Of a DNA stretch of 5,068 nucleotides, positions 1 through 5,068 are shown piece after piece; positions within the stretch are counted from its first letter, which is position 1, and each line of letters begins with the position of its first letter. The translations under genes were made by a program, and so were the position numbers. The DNA comes from CAYMFD01 sp964389475 (lineage in GTDB: Bacteria > Bacteroidota > Bacteroidia > Chitinophagales > Saprospiraceae). The stretch covers positions 1 to 5,068 of the forward strand of contig CAYMFD010000176.1 in assembly GCA_964389475.1 (NCBI GenBank). Reading direction: 5' to 3'. A model generated the notes under the pieces. The model was given only the letters and a program-made list of their open reading frames with translations, had not been told where the DNA came from and did not search any database.

Positions 1-64
1 ACTGTCCCCTGTATTACATCTATTGTGTAACCGTTCGTTATCTTCGCTCCATAAAAAATATACT

Positions 65-1288
65 ATGAGACTACTCGACACCATTTATATTTCTTTTCAG
101 CGACTGCTTATTCCTGCATTGTGCATACTGATAGCAGGACAGGCTTACGGCCAGGAGTGGGAGCAGCGAGCGAGTCTGCCAGGCGTAGCTAGACACCACC
201 CAGTAACTTTTTCGCTAGATGGTAAGGGTTATGTCGTGACGGGCGGCAGTGCTACAGGCCGATTGAGAGACTTTTATCAGTATGATCCTGTGACGGACGA
301 CTGGACACAACTGCGGGACTTCCCGGGAGGATCGCGATCTTTTGCCTATGGTACCACGTATAATGGTAAGGCATACATGGGCTTTGGTACGCAGTCGCAG
401 GGCAATAACTTCAATGGTCTCAACGACTGGTGGAGCTATGATCCTGATACCAATATCTGGGAACCCCTAGCAGACTGTCGATGTACTGGCCGAGCACACC
501 CAGCGATGGTTGCAGTAGATGGTAAGATATTCGTAGGTATGGGTAATGATGGCTTCGGGGCTGACCTCAATGACTGGTGGGAGTATGATATTGCCACCGA
601 TGATTGGTCACAGAAGCCAGACCTGCCTGGTAGCATCAGACACCATCCATACTACTTTGCCATTGATGGCTATGCCTATGTAGGATTTGGTCACCACTCG
701 GTAGATATATTTAATGACATGTATCGCTACGATCCTGCGACTGAGGAGTGGGACCGGATGGCTGACCTACCTGCCGAGGGTAGGGTGGCGGGTACGCAGT
801 TTAGCTACGGCGGGCATGGCTACCTACTCAGCGGAGATGGAGACGATCACTCGTTTATGGATACGGGCGAGTTTTGGCAGTATGATCCGGTGACGGATAG
901 CTGGACAGACCTGCCACCGCACCCAGGTATCAGTAGATGGGCTCCAGGTTCATTTTTGATAGATAATGTGGTGTACTTCGTAGCTGGGGAGACGACAGGC
1001 CTAGAGCGAGATATGTGGGCTTACGAGCTGCCACTGATGGTCAATACGACTGAGGCTACCAAATCTGAGGTAAGTATTAGCCCTAACCCAGCGACAGATG
1101 TAGTAGCGATAGACAGAGCAGACCTCGTGACTAGCATAGCTATCCACGCTATCGATGGTCGGCAGGTCATGCATATCGATAATGTGAGCTCTACGATCGA
1201 TATATCTGACCTAGAGCCAGGCCAGTACGCAGTGATTATCACCGAGTCAGATAAGACCACGACCACGAGACTATCTATCGTGAGATAG
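65..1288 (+). CDS. Secreted Kelch-repeat beta-propeller protein with T9SS type A sorting domain
   Basis: The 407-residue product starts with a Sec signal peptide (about residues 1-29, hydrophobic core LLIPALCILIAG, probable cleavage near AYG-Q). Residues 41-325 hold six Kelch-type repeats. The blade-end motif Y-D-x-x-T-x-x-W is seen five times: YDPVTDDW 73-80, YDPDTNIW 125-132, YDIATDDW 174-181, YDPATEEW 222-229 and YDPVTDSW 273-280. The sixth blade ends in the degenerate DMWAYEL (316-322). The segment EWEQRASLP right after the signal peptide resembles the last strand of a blade, so it probably closes the ring with blade 6. Residues 335-407 are a typical T9SS C-terminal domain (VSISPNPATD, then IDGRQV, then LEPGQYAV, ending LSIVR), predicting outer-membrane export and surface attachment or release. 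Kelch propellers usually bind proteins or glycans; the ligand is unknown, and I see no catalytic signature. I chose the ATG at 65 because it puts the signal peptide at the N-terminus and follows an A-rich stretch. An in-frame TTG at 23 would add 14 poorly fitting residues. Confidence 0.9.
   Translation: MRLLDTIYISFQRLLIPALCILIAGQAYGQEWEQRASLPGVARHHPVTFSLDGKGYVVTGGSATGRLRDFYQYDPVTDDWTQLRDFPGGSRSFAYGTTYNGKAYMGFGTQSQGNNFNGLNDWWSYDPDTNIWEPLADCRCTGRAHPAMVAVDGKIFVGMGNDGFGADLNDWWEYDIATDDWSQKPDLPGSIRHHPYYFAIDGYAYVGFGHHSVDIFNDMYRYDPATEEWDRMADLPAEGRVAGTQFSYGGHGYLLSGDGDDHSFMDTGEFWQYDPVTDSWTDLPPHPGISRWAPGSFLIDNVVYFVAGETTGLERDMWAYELPLMVNTTEATKSEVSISPNPATDVVAIDRADLVTSIAIHAIDGRQVMHIDNVSSTIDISDLEPGQYAVIITESDKTTTTRLSIVR
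185..1039 (+). repeat. Six in-gene Kelch repeat units (propeller blades)
   Basis: This region of the Kelch gene encodes six diverged repeat units of roughly 45-50 codons. Some units are still alike at the DNA level. Positions 419-442 and 566-589 (both reading LNDWW plus a blade-end Tyr-Asp) match at 20 of 24 bases, and the blade-end stretches beginning at 281 (blade 1) and 881 (blade 5) are also close, sharing tatgatcc, gtgacgga and ctggaca. The pattern fits growth of the propeller by internal duplication. Unit boundaries are approximate and set from the protein motifs. Confidence 0.75.
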
Positions 1289-1312
1289 AGGTATCTGGCT
1301 CTATGTGTTTTT
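1285..1312 (+). terminator. Weak intrinsic terminator-like hairpin after the Kelch gene
   Basis: ATAGAG at 1285-1290 pairs perfectly with CTCTAT at 1299-1304 across an 8-base loop, and a run of five T lies at 1308-1312. The left arm overlaps the stop codon (1286-1288). The stem is short and AT-rich, and a competing 5-bp hairpin (AGATA 1283-1287 with TATCT 1292-1296) is possible. It may be only a weak terminator. Confidence 0.4.
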
Positions 1313-1702
1313 GATTGGGTAGAAGCACTTACATGTTGATTCAAAAGCAGAGCCATATAACTACGTATGCCTGTCTTTTAATCGACGATACAGCTTGTTG
1401 TTTTAAGTGGATGAGAAGTAATCGGCAGCCTTCAGTTAACTGTCGCTGTACAGAGATAGATCGCAAGGCGACAAAATGTGCGATTTTTCAACCTAGTTTA
1501 TGATGATAAGGCAATAAGAAGTTGTGCCGTAGGAGATTTAAGAATAGCGACTATCAAGCATGTAGAAAAATGTAAGCAATTTTGACACGGCTCTAGATCG
1601 GTCTTGGCTGGATTGCGAAACTTGGATAATTCTAGTCTCCTGCTTCGTCTGATATGATTTTGAAATTTACCTAGCCAAGAATATCCTTACAGCGACATGA
1701 TT
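1313..1702. other. Non-coding stretch with no convincing gene
   Basis: No reading frame here has a convincing start, protein-like composition or recognisable motif, and I see no tRNA or rRNA. The only structure noticed is an 8-base perfect inverted repeat, TCTTGGCT at 1602-1609 and AGCCAAGA at 1673-1680, with 63 bases between the arms. Two near matches to the Bacteroidota -7 promoter element TAnnTTTG occur (1577-1584 and 1655-1662, one mismatch each), but neither has a TTG at the expected distance upstream. The stretch could hold a small RNA or decayed sequence; nothing positive supports either. Confidence 0.6.
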
Positions 1703-1782
1703 CCTGCCTGCCAAGCTGGCTTACCAGGTAGGCAGGTTTGCCTTCTTTTGATCTCAGCAAAAGAAGGAGGCCAGTCGGGCCT
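1703..1782. repeat. Block of three back-to-back hairpins (palindromic intergenic element)
   Basis: Three inverted repeats follow each other almost without gaps. Hairpin 1: CCTGCCTGCC at 1703-1712 pairs with GGTAGGCAGG at 1727-1736 (10 bp, one G-T pair); its 14-base interior can also form a small GCCA/TGGC hairpin with the inner end of the left arm. Hairpin 2, four bases later: CCTTCTTTTG at 1741-1750 pairs perfectly with CAAAAGAAGG at 1758-1767 around a 7-base loop. Hairpin 3, immediately adjacent: AGGCC at 1768-1772 pairs perfectly with GGCCT at 1778-1782 around a 5-base loop. None is followed by a proper T-run, so a plain intrinsic terminator is unlikely. The block lies 96 bases before the DUF1648 gene and could be a dispersed REP-like element, a leader structure or part of a small RNA. 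The pairing is seen directly; the role is inferred. Confidence 0.7.
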
Positions 1783-1878
1783 ATCCGACACTCAGTATTA
1801 AATTGCAGGTCAGATTAATACGCATAGATGGATATCGTCTTCCCACTTTAATCAACATAGGACCAGAAATCGCATAGT

Positions 1879-2382
1879 ATGCAAAAGAAGAATCAGCCAA
1901 AACTAGATATTGAGCCTCGCCCGATTGAGGTAGGCCTTAGCTGGCTGGGTGGTGTGGCTCTATTCGCTGCCTTAGCGTACTGCCTACACCTCTATCCTGA
2001 GCTGCCTGATCGCATCGCTACCAAGTTTAAAATCGACGGTAGTCCTCGATCGTACAGTGGCAAGCAGGTCATTTTCGCCTTGCCGATCATAGGGATCTTG
2101 ACGTGGGCTCTGTTGCAATACCTGAGTAGGCACCCGCACTGGTACAACTATCCCTTTAAGATCACGCCAGACAATGCTCGTCCACACTACGAGGCAGGGG
2201 TGAGTATGATGCTGCAGCTCAATGCGGTGATGTCGATACTATTCGCATTGATCACTTACGAGACCATACATATCTCTATGTGCGAGTGTCCAGGTACGAT
2301 GTCGTATCTGGGGGTGATGACCATGGTCGCCAGCGCTGCCGTGCTAGGCCTATATGCATATCGAGTAAGCGCTATCAAATGA
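1879..2382 (+). CDS. DUF1648-domain integral membrane protein
   Basis: This 167-residue protein has about four membrane segments (roughly 17-38, 64-82, 107-130 and 142-162). After the first comes the typical DUF1648 pattern: LPDRIATKFKIDGSP (42-56), then YSGKQVIFALP (59-69), matching the family theme of LP, a K/H-F turn, a G-P pair and a Gly-Lys before the next helix. A later loop, HPHWYNYPFKITPDNARPHY (85-104), resembles the conserved asparagine/tyrosine/proline loop of small family members. DUF1648 also forms the N-terminal part of SdpI-type immunity proteins, but the SdpI C-terminal domain is absent here and no toxin gene is adjacent, so an immunity role is not supported. The biochemical function is unknown. 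It is the first gene of a tight cluster: its stop overlaps the next start (ATGA at 2379-2382). The ATG at 1879 has no obvious Shine-Dalgarno and leaves a charged cytoplasmic leader before the first helix. Confidence 0.8.
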   Translation: MQKKNQPKLDIEPRPIEVGLSWLGGVALFAALAYCLHLYPELPDRIATKFKIDGSPRSYSGKQVIFALPIIGILTWALLQYLSRHPHWYNYPFKITPDNARPHYEAGVSMMLQLNAVMSILFALITYETIHISMCECPGTMSYLGVMTMVASAAVLGLYAYRVSAIK

Positions 2383-2759
2383 AGGACAAAGACCAACCCC
2401 ACTACTACGACCTCGTCTATTCGGTCGTACGCCAGATCCCGATCGGCCGAGTGTCTAACTATGGCGCTATAGCAGACTATCTGGCCCTAGGGTCAGCACG
2501 CATGGTCGGCTGGGCACTCAATAAGTGTCACTGGGACGAAGATGCCGTACCCGCTCACCGTGTAGTCAATCGCCTAGGTGAGCTGTCAGGCCGCCATATG
2601 TTTCCCACGCCTACACTCATGCAGGAGCGACTAGAGGCCGAGGGGGTTGCCGTCGTCGATGACAAGGTAAGAGACTGGAATACCTTGTTTTGGCACCCAG
2701 AGGCACTGGATGAGGGAGTAGATCTCGACACACCTAGCCGTAGCCTAGACCGCAAATAG
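2379..2759 (+). CDS. Alkyltransferase-like (ATL) protein, MGMT family without the acceptor cysteine
   Basis: The 126-residue product is the MGMT/Ada C-terminal DNA-binding domain alone. Visible landmarks are IPIGRVSNYGAIA (20-32), with Tyr28 in the position of the tyrosine that helps rotate the damaged base; ARMVGWAL (40-47), with Arg41 as the arginine finger; and VPAHRVVNRLGELSG (57-71). The last is the active-site motif, where PCHR of true O6-alkylguanine methyltransferases reads PAHR (58-61; bases 2550-2561), so the alkyl-accepting Cys is Ala. By family knowledge such ATL proteins cannot repair the lesion; they bind O6-alkylguanine, flip it out and flag it for nucleotide excision repair. 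E. coli and fission yeast ATLs have Trp here, while others have Ala. The cytoplasmic product carries a polar C-terminal extension (about 111-126). I chose the ATG at 2379 because it gives the standard family N-terminus and overlaps the upstream stop by ATGA, suggesting translational coupling. A longer frame from 2280 would add 33 unlike residues read inside the upstream gene. Confidence 0.9.
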   Translation: MKDKDQPHYYDLVYSVVRQIPIGRVSNYGAIADYLALGSARMVGWALNKCHWDEDAVPAHRVVNRLGELSGRHMFPTPTLMQERLEAEGVAVVDDKVRDWNTLFWHPEALDEGVDLDTPSRSLDRK

Positions 2760-2764
2760 AGCTT

Positions 2765-3187
2765 ATGAAATTGCTAACCATTACCGCATGCTTATTCGTC
2801 ACCATCCTACTCCTAGCGTCTTGCAAGCAGGAGTGTGCTGCCCCGCCGACGATCGTTAATCGCGACCCCAATGGCACGAGTGAGCTACAGCTGACGATGC
2901 GTGATATGTATGATCACTTTGAGAAGATCAAGGAGGCGGTCATCGCAGGTAAGGATGTGAGTGAGGTAGAGGTCTTTGACCACATCCTAACCGATACACC
3001 TACGGAAGAGGGCAAGAATGCCACAGAGATATACAAGGCGATGGCGGCCAGCTATTTTTATGTGGTCGAGCAGCTTAAGGAGCATAACGACCATGCCAGC
3101 TTTGAGCTTATCGTCGACACCTGCATGAACTGTCATAAGCAGATCTGCCCAGGACCCATGGTCAAGATCAAGAAGCTCTACATCTAG
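2765..3187 (+). CDS. Lipoprotein with C-terminal CxxCH haem site, cytochrome c'-like
   Basis: This 140-residue protein has a lipoprotein signal peptide with the lipobox LASC, so Cys20 would be lipidated after cleavage and the mature protein anchored in a membrane facing the periplasm or cell surface. The mature part is mostly helical: about 40-62 (LQLTMRDMYDHFEKIKEAVI), 66-77, 85-106 and 110-137. A single haem c motif, CMNCH, is at 120-124 (bases 3122-3136) in the last helix, followed by KQICPGPMVKIKKLYI. One CxxCH near the C-terminus of a four-helix protein is the layout of cytochrome c'/b562-like folds, where His of CxxCH is the fifth iron ligand. Met45 or Met48 in the first helix could lie near the other haem face. 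It may carry electrons or bind small ligands such as NO; neither can be decided here. It starts 5 bases after the ATL stop, so co-transcription is likely. A second start is not needed, because the lipobox fits the ATG at 2765. Confidence 0.85.
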   Translation: MKLLTITACLFVTILLLASCKQECAAPPTIVNRDPNGTSELQLTMRDMYDHFEKIKEAVIAGKDVSEVEVFDHILTDTPTEEGKNATEIYKAMAASYFYVVEQLKEHNDHASFELIVDTCMNCHKQICPGPMVKIKKLYI

Positions 3188-3395
3188 GCCAGACCTATTT
3201 TGTGTCTAGGGTGTTGACTGTTTGTGTGACCTTGAATGAAAGGAAGTGATTGATTTGAAAATATTGCACTGCGGGTAGAACCATGGCAGTGCTAATTGAT
3301 GCTTATGCGATGTAAGCTACGTTGGCCATGTGTAGACGGGCACCTGATTTTCACCGATATAAACAAAAGCTACAGATAAAATAAAACTCACCAAG
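3188..3395. other. Intergenic spacer, possible leader of the GH16 gene
   Basis: No gene is seen in these 208 bases. A very short hairpin (TAGG 3185-3188 with CCTA 3194-3197, then TTTT 3198-3201) sits at the end of the cytochrome gene and is too weak to call a terminator with confidence. A TTG at 3322-3324 followed after 20 bases by TGATTTTC (3345-3352) has the spacing of a Bacteroidota -33/-7 promoter, but two of the six fixed -7 bases are wrong, so it is only a candidate. The 30 bases before the GH16 start are A-rich (gataaaataaaactcacc), as is usual for start sites in this phylum. Confidence 0.4.
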
Positions 3396-5009
3396 ATGCG
3401 ATCATTGCTTTGCTACTTTCTACTACTTCCACTATCCCTACTCGCTCAGGAGATCTCCTACGATTTTGAGGGTAATACTATGCTACCTACATGGGAGGGA
3501 GATAATTGCGATATTGATACTAGGTACGTCAACCCGTACAGCGACATGTCCAATCCATCTGCGACAGTGATGCAATACGCTGATGTAGGCGGTCAGTATG
3601 CCAATGTACGGGTCCAGCTAGAAGACAACCTCGATCTCCGAGCAGCTTCGGCCTTTAAGGTGATGATATACGTGCCTTCGTCATCGGTGGTGGGAGAGCA
3701 GCCACAACAACTATCTCTCAAGCTACAGGACGGTCGTCAAGCTGAGCCATGGCTGACACAGACGGAGATCATTAAGCCCATCGTCTATGACCAATGGCAG
3801 CAGCTTACATTTGATTTCGCTCGTGATAACTTCATCAACTTAGACGGAGGCTCTGCCCACCCGCTGATGCGAGAGGACTTTAATCGTATCCTGCTACAAG
3901 TCAATGGGGAAAACAACAATGCTACCGTCGTAGCCTACATCGATGATATCAGCCTGTCACCATCGTCTACCACCACAGGTGCTGCCTACGATCAGCTGGT
4001 GTGGTCTGATGAGTTCGATACAGACGGTCCGATCGATGCTACTAAGTGGTTTCACCAGACCGAACTACCCTCAGGTGGGAGTTGGTTTAATGGAGAGATA
4101 CAGCACTATACCGACAGGACCGAAAACGCTGAGGTCAAGGACGGCGTCCTCCACATTACGGCTCGCAAAGAACGGTTTACCGATCAAGGCCAGACCAAAG
4201 ACTATACCTCAGCAAGGCTTAACAGTAAGTTCGCCTTCACCTATGGCAAGATAGACATAAGAGCCAGGCTGCCGCGGGGTGTAGGTACATGGCCCGCTAT
4301 CTGGATGCTCGGCCGCAATATCACGGAAGACGGGGCCTACTGGCAGCAGCAGGGATTTGGTACGACGGGCTGGCCCGACTGTGGCGAGATCGATATCATG
4401 GAACACTGGGGAGATAATCAGAACTTCGTGCAGAGTGCTATACATACCCGATCCAGTTTTGGCAACACGACCAATAAGGGTGGTTTCGTCCTACCTACTG
4501 CGTCGGATGATTTTCATACCTACTCCTTAACCTGGACGCCGGACTCCCTCATTTTTAGTGTTGACGAAATAGTCTTCTACACCTATGCGCCTGATGTCAG
4601 TGATCGTAGGCAGTGGCCTTTCTTCGAGCCGCAGTACCTGTTGCTCAATGTGGCCATACAACCGATTATAGATCCTAGTATTACGGAGGCAGCGCTGGAG
4701 ATCGACTACGTTCGGGTCTATCAGCAGGGTAGCGTTACTGATGTGACAGACGTCTTTGAGGACCTTGAACCAAGAGTCTACCCCAATCCTGTAACAGATA
4801 GTTTTTTCATTGAGGTGGGTATTGTATCTGCTGAGGAGAGTAAGATATCGATCTACACGCATGGCGGTCAATTAGTGAAGTCAGTAGCTGTACCTATGAT
4901 CGATGGTCGTATGCATATTACTCCCGTTGATGACCTAGTGCCCGGCGTATACATCGTTCACTACACGGTCGGTGACCGGAGTGATAGTATTAAGTTCGTC
5001 AAGCAGTAA
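3396..5009 (+). CDS. Secreted GH16 beta-glucanase (laminarinase type) with N-terminal beta-sandwich and T9SS sorting domain
   Basis: This 537-residue enzyme has four parts. Residues 1-17 are a Sec signal peptide (LLCYFLLLPLSLLA). Residues 19-188 look like a beta-sandwich carbohydrate-binding-type domain, opening YDFEG and ending AYIDDISLSP; the binding role is inferred. Residues about 198-442 are the glycoside hydrolase family 16 domain: LVWSDEFD (201-208), GEIQHYTDRTENAEVKDG (233-250), YGKIDIRARLPRG (283-295), TWPAIWML (298-305) and the catalytic motif GEIDIMEHWG (330-339). By family knowledge Glu331 is the nucleophile, Asp333 the helper and Glu336 the acid/base; the E-x-D-x-x-E form with a beta-bulge is that of laminarinases, agarases and relatives. 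YVRVYQQ (438-444) closes the domain. Residues 459-537 are a T9SS C-terminal domain (VYPNPVTD, then PGVYIVHYTVGD, ending IKFVKQ). The likely reaction is endo-hydrolysis of beta-1,3- or mixed-linkage glucans outside the cell; the exact substrate is not proven. The catalytic residues and both ends appear intact. No susC/susD genes flank it within view. Confidence 0.92.
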   Translation: MRSLLCYFLLLPLSLLAQEISYDFEGNTMLPTWEGDNCDIDTRYVNPYSDMSNPSATVMQYADVGGQYANVRVQLEDNLDLRAASAFKVMIYVPSSSVVGEQPQQLSLKLQDGRQAEPWLTQTEIIKPIVYDQWQQLTFDFARDNFINLDGGSAHPLMREDFNRILLQVNGENNNATVVAYIDDISLSPSSTTTGAAYDQLVWSDEFDTDGPIDATKWFHQTELPSGGSWFNGEIQHYTDRTENAEVKDGVLHITARKERFTDQGQTKDYTSARLNSKFAFTYGKIDIRARLPRGVGTWPAIWMLGRNITEDGAYWQQQGFGTTGWPDCGEIDIMEHWGDNQNFVQSAIHTRSSFGNTTNKGGFVLPTASDDFHTYSLTWTPDSLIFSVDEIVFYTYAPDVSDRRQWPFFEPQYLLLNVAIQPIIDPSITEAALEIDYVRVYQQGSVTDVTDVFEDLEPRVYPNPVTDSFFIEVGIVSAEESKISIYTHGGQLVKSVAVPMIDGRMHITPVDDLVPGVYIVHYTVGDRSDSIKFVKQ

Positions 5010-5024
5010 CTCGGCCCTCAGGTC

Positions 5025-5047
5025 CGTCTAGCACCTTTGGTGCGACG
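5025..5047 (+). terminator. GC-rich hairpin after the GH16 gene, possible terminator
   Basis: GCACC at 5031-5035 pairs perfectly with GGTGC at 5039-5043 around a TTT loop. The stem extends with CGTC (5025-5028) to GACG (5044-5047) across a two-base bulge (5029-5030), giving nine pairs. It lies 15 bases beyond the stop codon. No T-run follows, so it could act as a 3' stabilising structure or need other factors rather than being a standard intrinsic terminator. Confidence 0.4.
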
Positions 5048-5068
5048 AGACTTGTGAAGCACAACCTG

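Noticed and set aside
23..64. TTG start adding 14 residues to the Kelch protein
   Set aside because: The extension places polar and basic residues before an otherwise ordinary signal peptide, and it would use the A-rich pre-start stretch as coding sequence. The ATG at 65 fits better.
1021..1356. 111-codon minus-strand frame opposite the T9SS domain of the Kelch gene
   Set aside because: It is antisense to a well-supported domain and its translation is a low-complexity mix of Ser, Val, Leu and Thr without motifs.
1315..1503. 62-codon + strand reading frame in the long gap
   Set aside because: It has a TTG start, no domain or signal features, an erratic cysteine-rich composition and no A-rich start region. 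It is most likely a chance frame.
1289..1878. Insertion sequence remnant, tRNA or CRISPR in the long gap
   Set aside because: No transposase-like reading frame, cloverleaf or regularly spaced direct repeats were seen. The only structures are the hairpins already listed.
2280..2378. 33-residue N-terminal extension of the ATL gene inside the DUF1648 gene
   Set aside because: The added residues do not resemble the family and would overlap the upstream gene by about 100 bases. The ATG at 2379 gives a normal ATL N-terminus and an ATGA junction.
1879..2382. DUF1648 protein as an SdpI-type toxin immunity protein
   Set aside because: The SdpI C-terminal domain is missing and no toxin gene or ArsR-type regulator is adjacent, so only the shared DUF1648 domain remains.
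3250..3257. TTGATTTG as a -7 promoter element
   Set aside because: It has only one mismatch to TAnnTTTG, but the nearest upstream TTG motifs are 15 or 25 bases away rather than about 20, and it lies far from the GH16 start.
4527..4871. 114-codon minus-strand frame opposite the end of the GH16 gene
   Set aside because: It is antisense to the conserved GH16 end and T9SS tail, and its translation shows no recognisable family.

Overview
The window looks like chromosomal DNA from a member of the Bacteroidota, probably a marine or polysaccharide-degrading lineage near the Saprospiria (the finer placement is a guess). Two predicted secreted proteins end in a type IX secretion system (T9SS) C-terminal sorting domain, a Bacteroidota hallmark. 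The coding starts lack clear Shine-Dalgarno sequences, and two of them (at 65 and 3396) follow A-rich stretches, as is usual in this phylum. All five convincing genes lie on the + strand.

Layout: (1) 65-1288 encodes a secreted six-bladed Kelch propeller with a T9SS tail. (2) 1289-1878 is a 590-base non-coding stretch. It holds a weak terminator-like hairpin just after the Kelch gene and, at 1703-1782, three hairpins packed back to back. (3) 1879-3187 is a tight three-gene cluster: a DUF1648-type membrane protein, an alkyltransferase-like (ATL) DNA-damage-recognition protein whose start overlaps the previous stop by ATGA, and, 5 bases further on, a lipoprotein with a single C-terminal haem c site. 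(4) 3188-3395 is a spacer with no gene. (5) 3396-5009 encodes a secreted GH16 beta-glucanase (laminarinase type) with an N-terminal beta-sandwich domain and a T9SS tail. (6) 5010-5068 contains a GC-rich hairpin that may end that transcript.

How the genes relate: the GH16 enzyme and the Kelch protein are predicted to be exported by the Sec pathway and then by T9SS to the cell surface or medium. They are separated by the cluster and need not share a function. No SusC/SusD pair, sulfatase or other carbohydrate gene is visible, so the GH16 gene is not in a recognisable polysaccharide utilisation locus within this window. The middle cluster is probably one transcript, but its products (inner membrane, cytoplasmic DNA binding, lipid-anchored haem protein) do not form an obvious pathway.

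I found no rRNA, tRNA, CRISPR array, transposase, phage gene or defence system. The most notable items are the triple-hairpin block and the unexplained ATL/DUF1648/cytochrome cluster. Neither is strong evidence of a new system.
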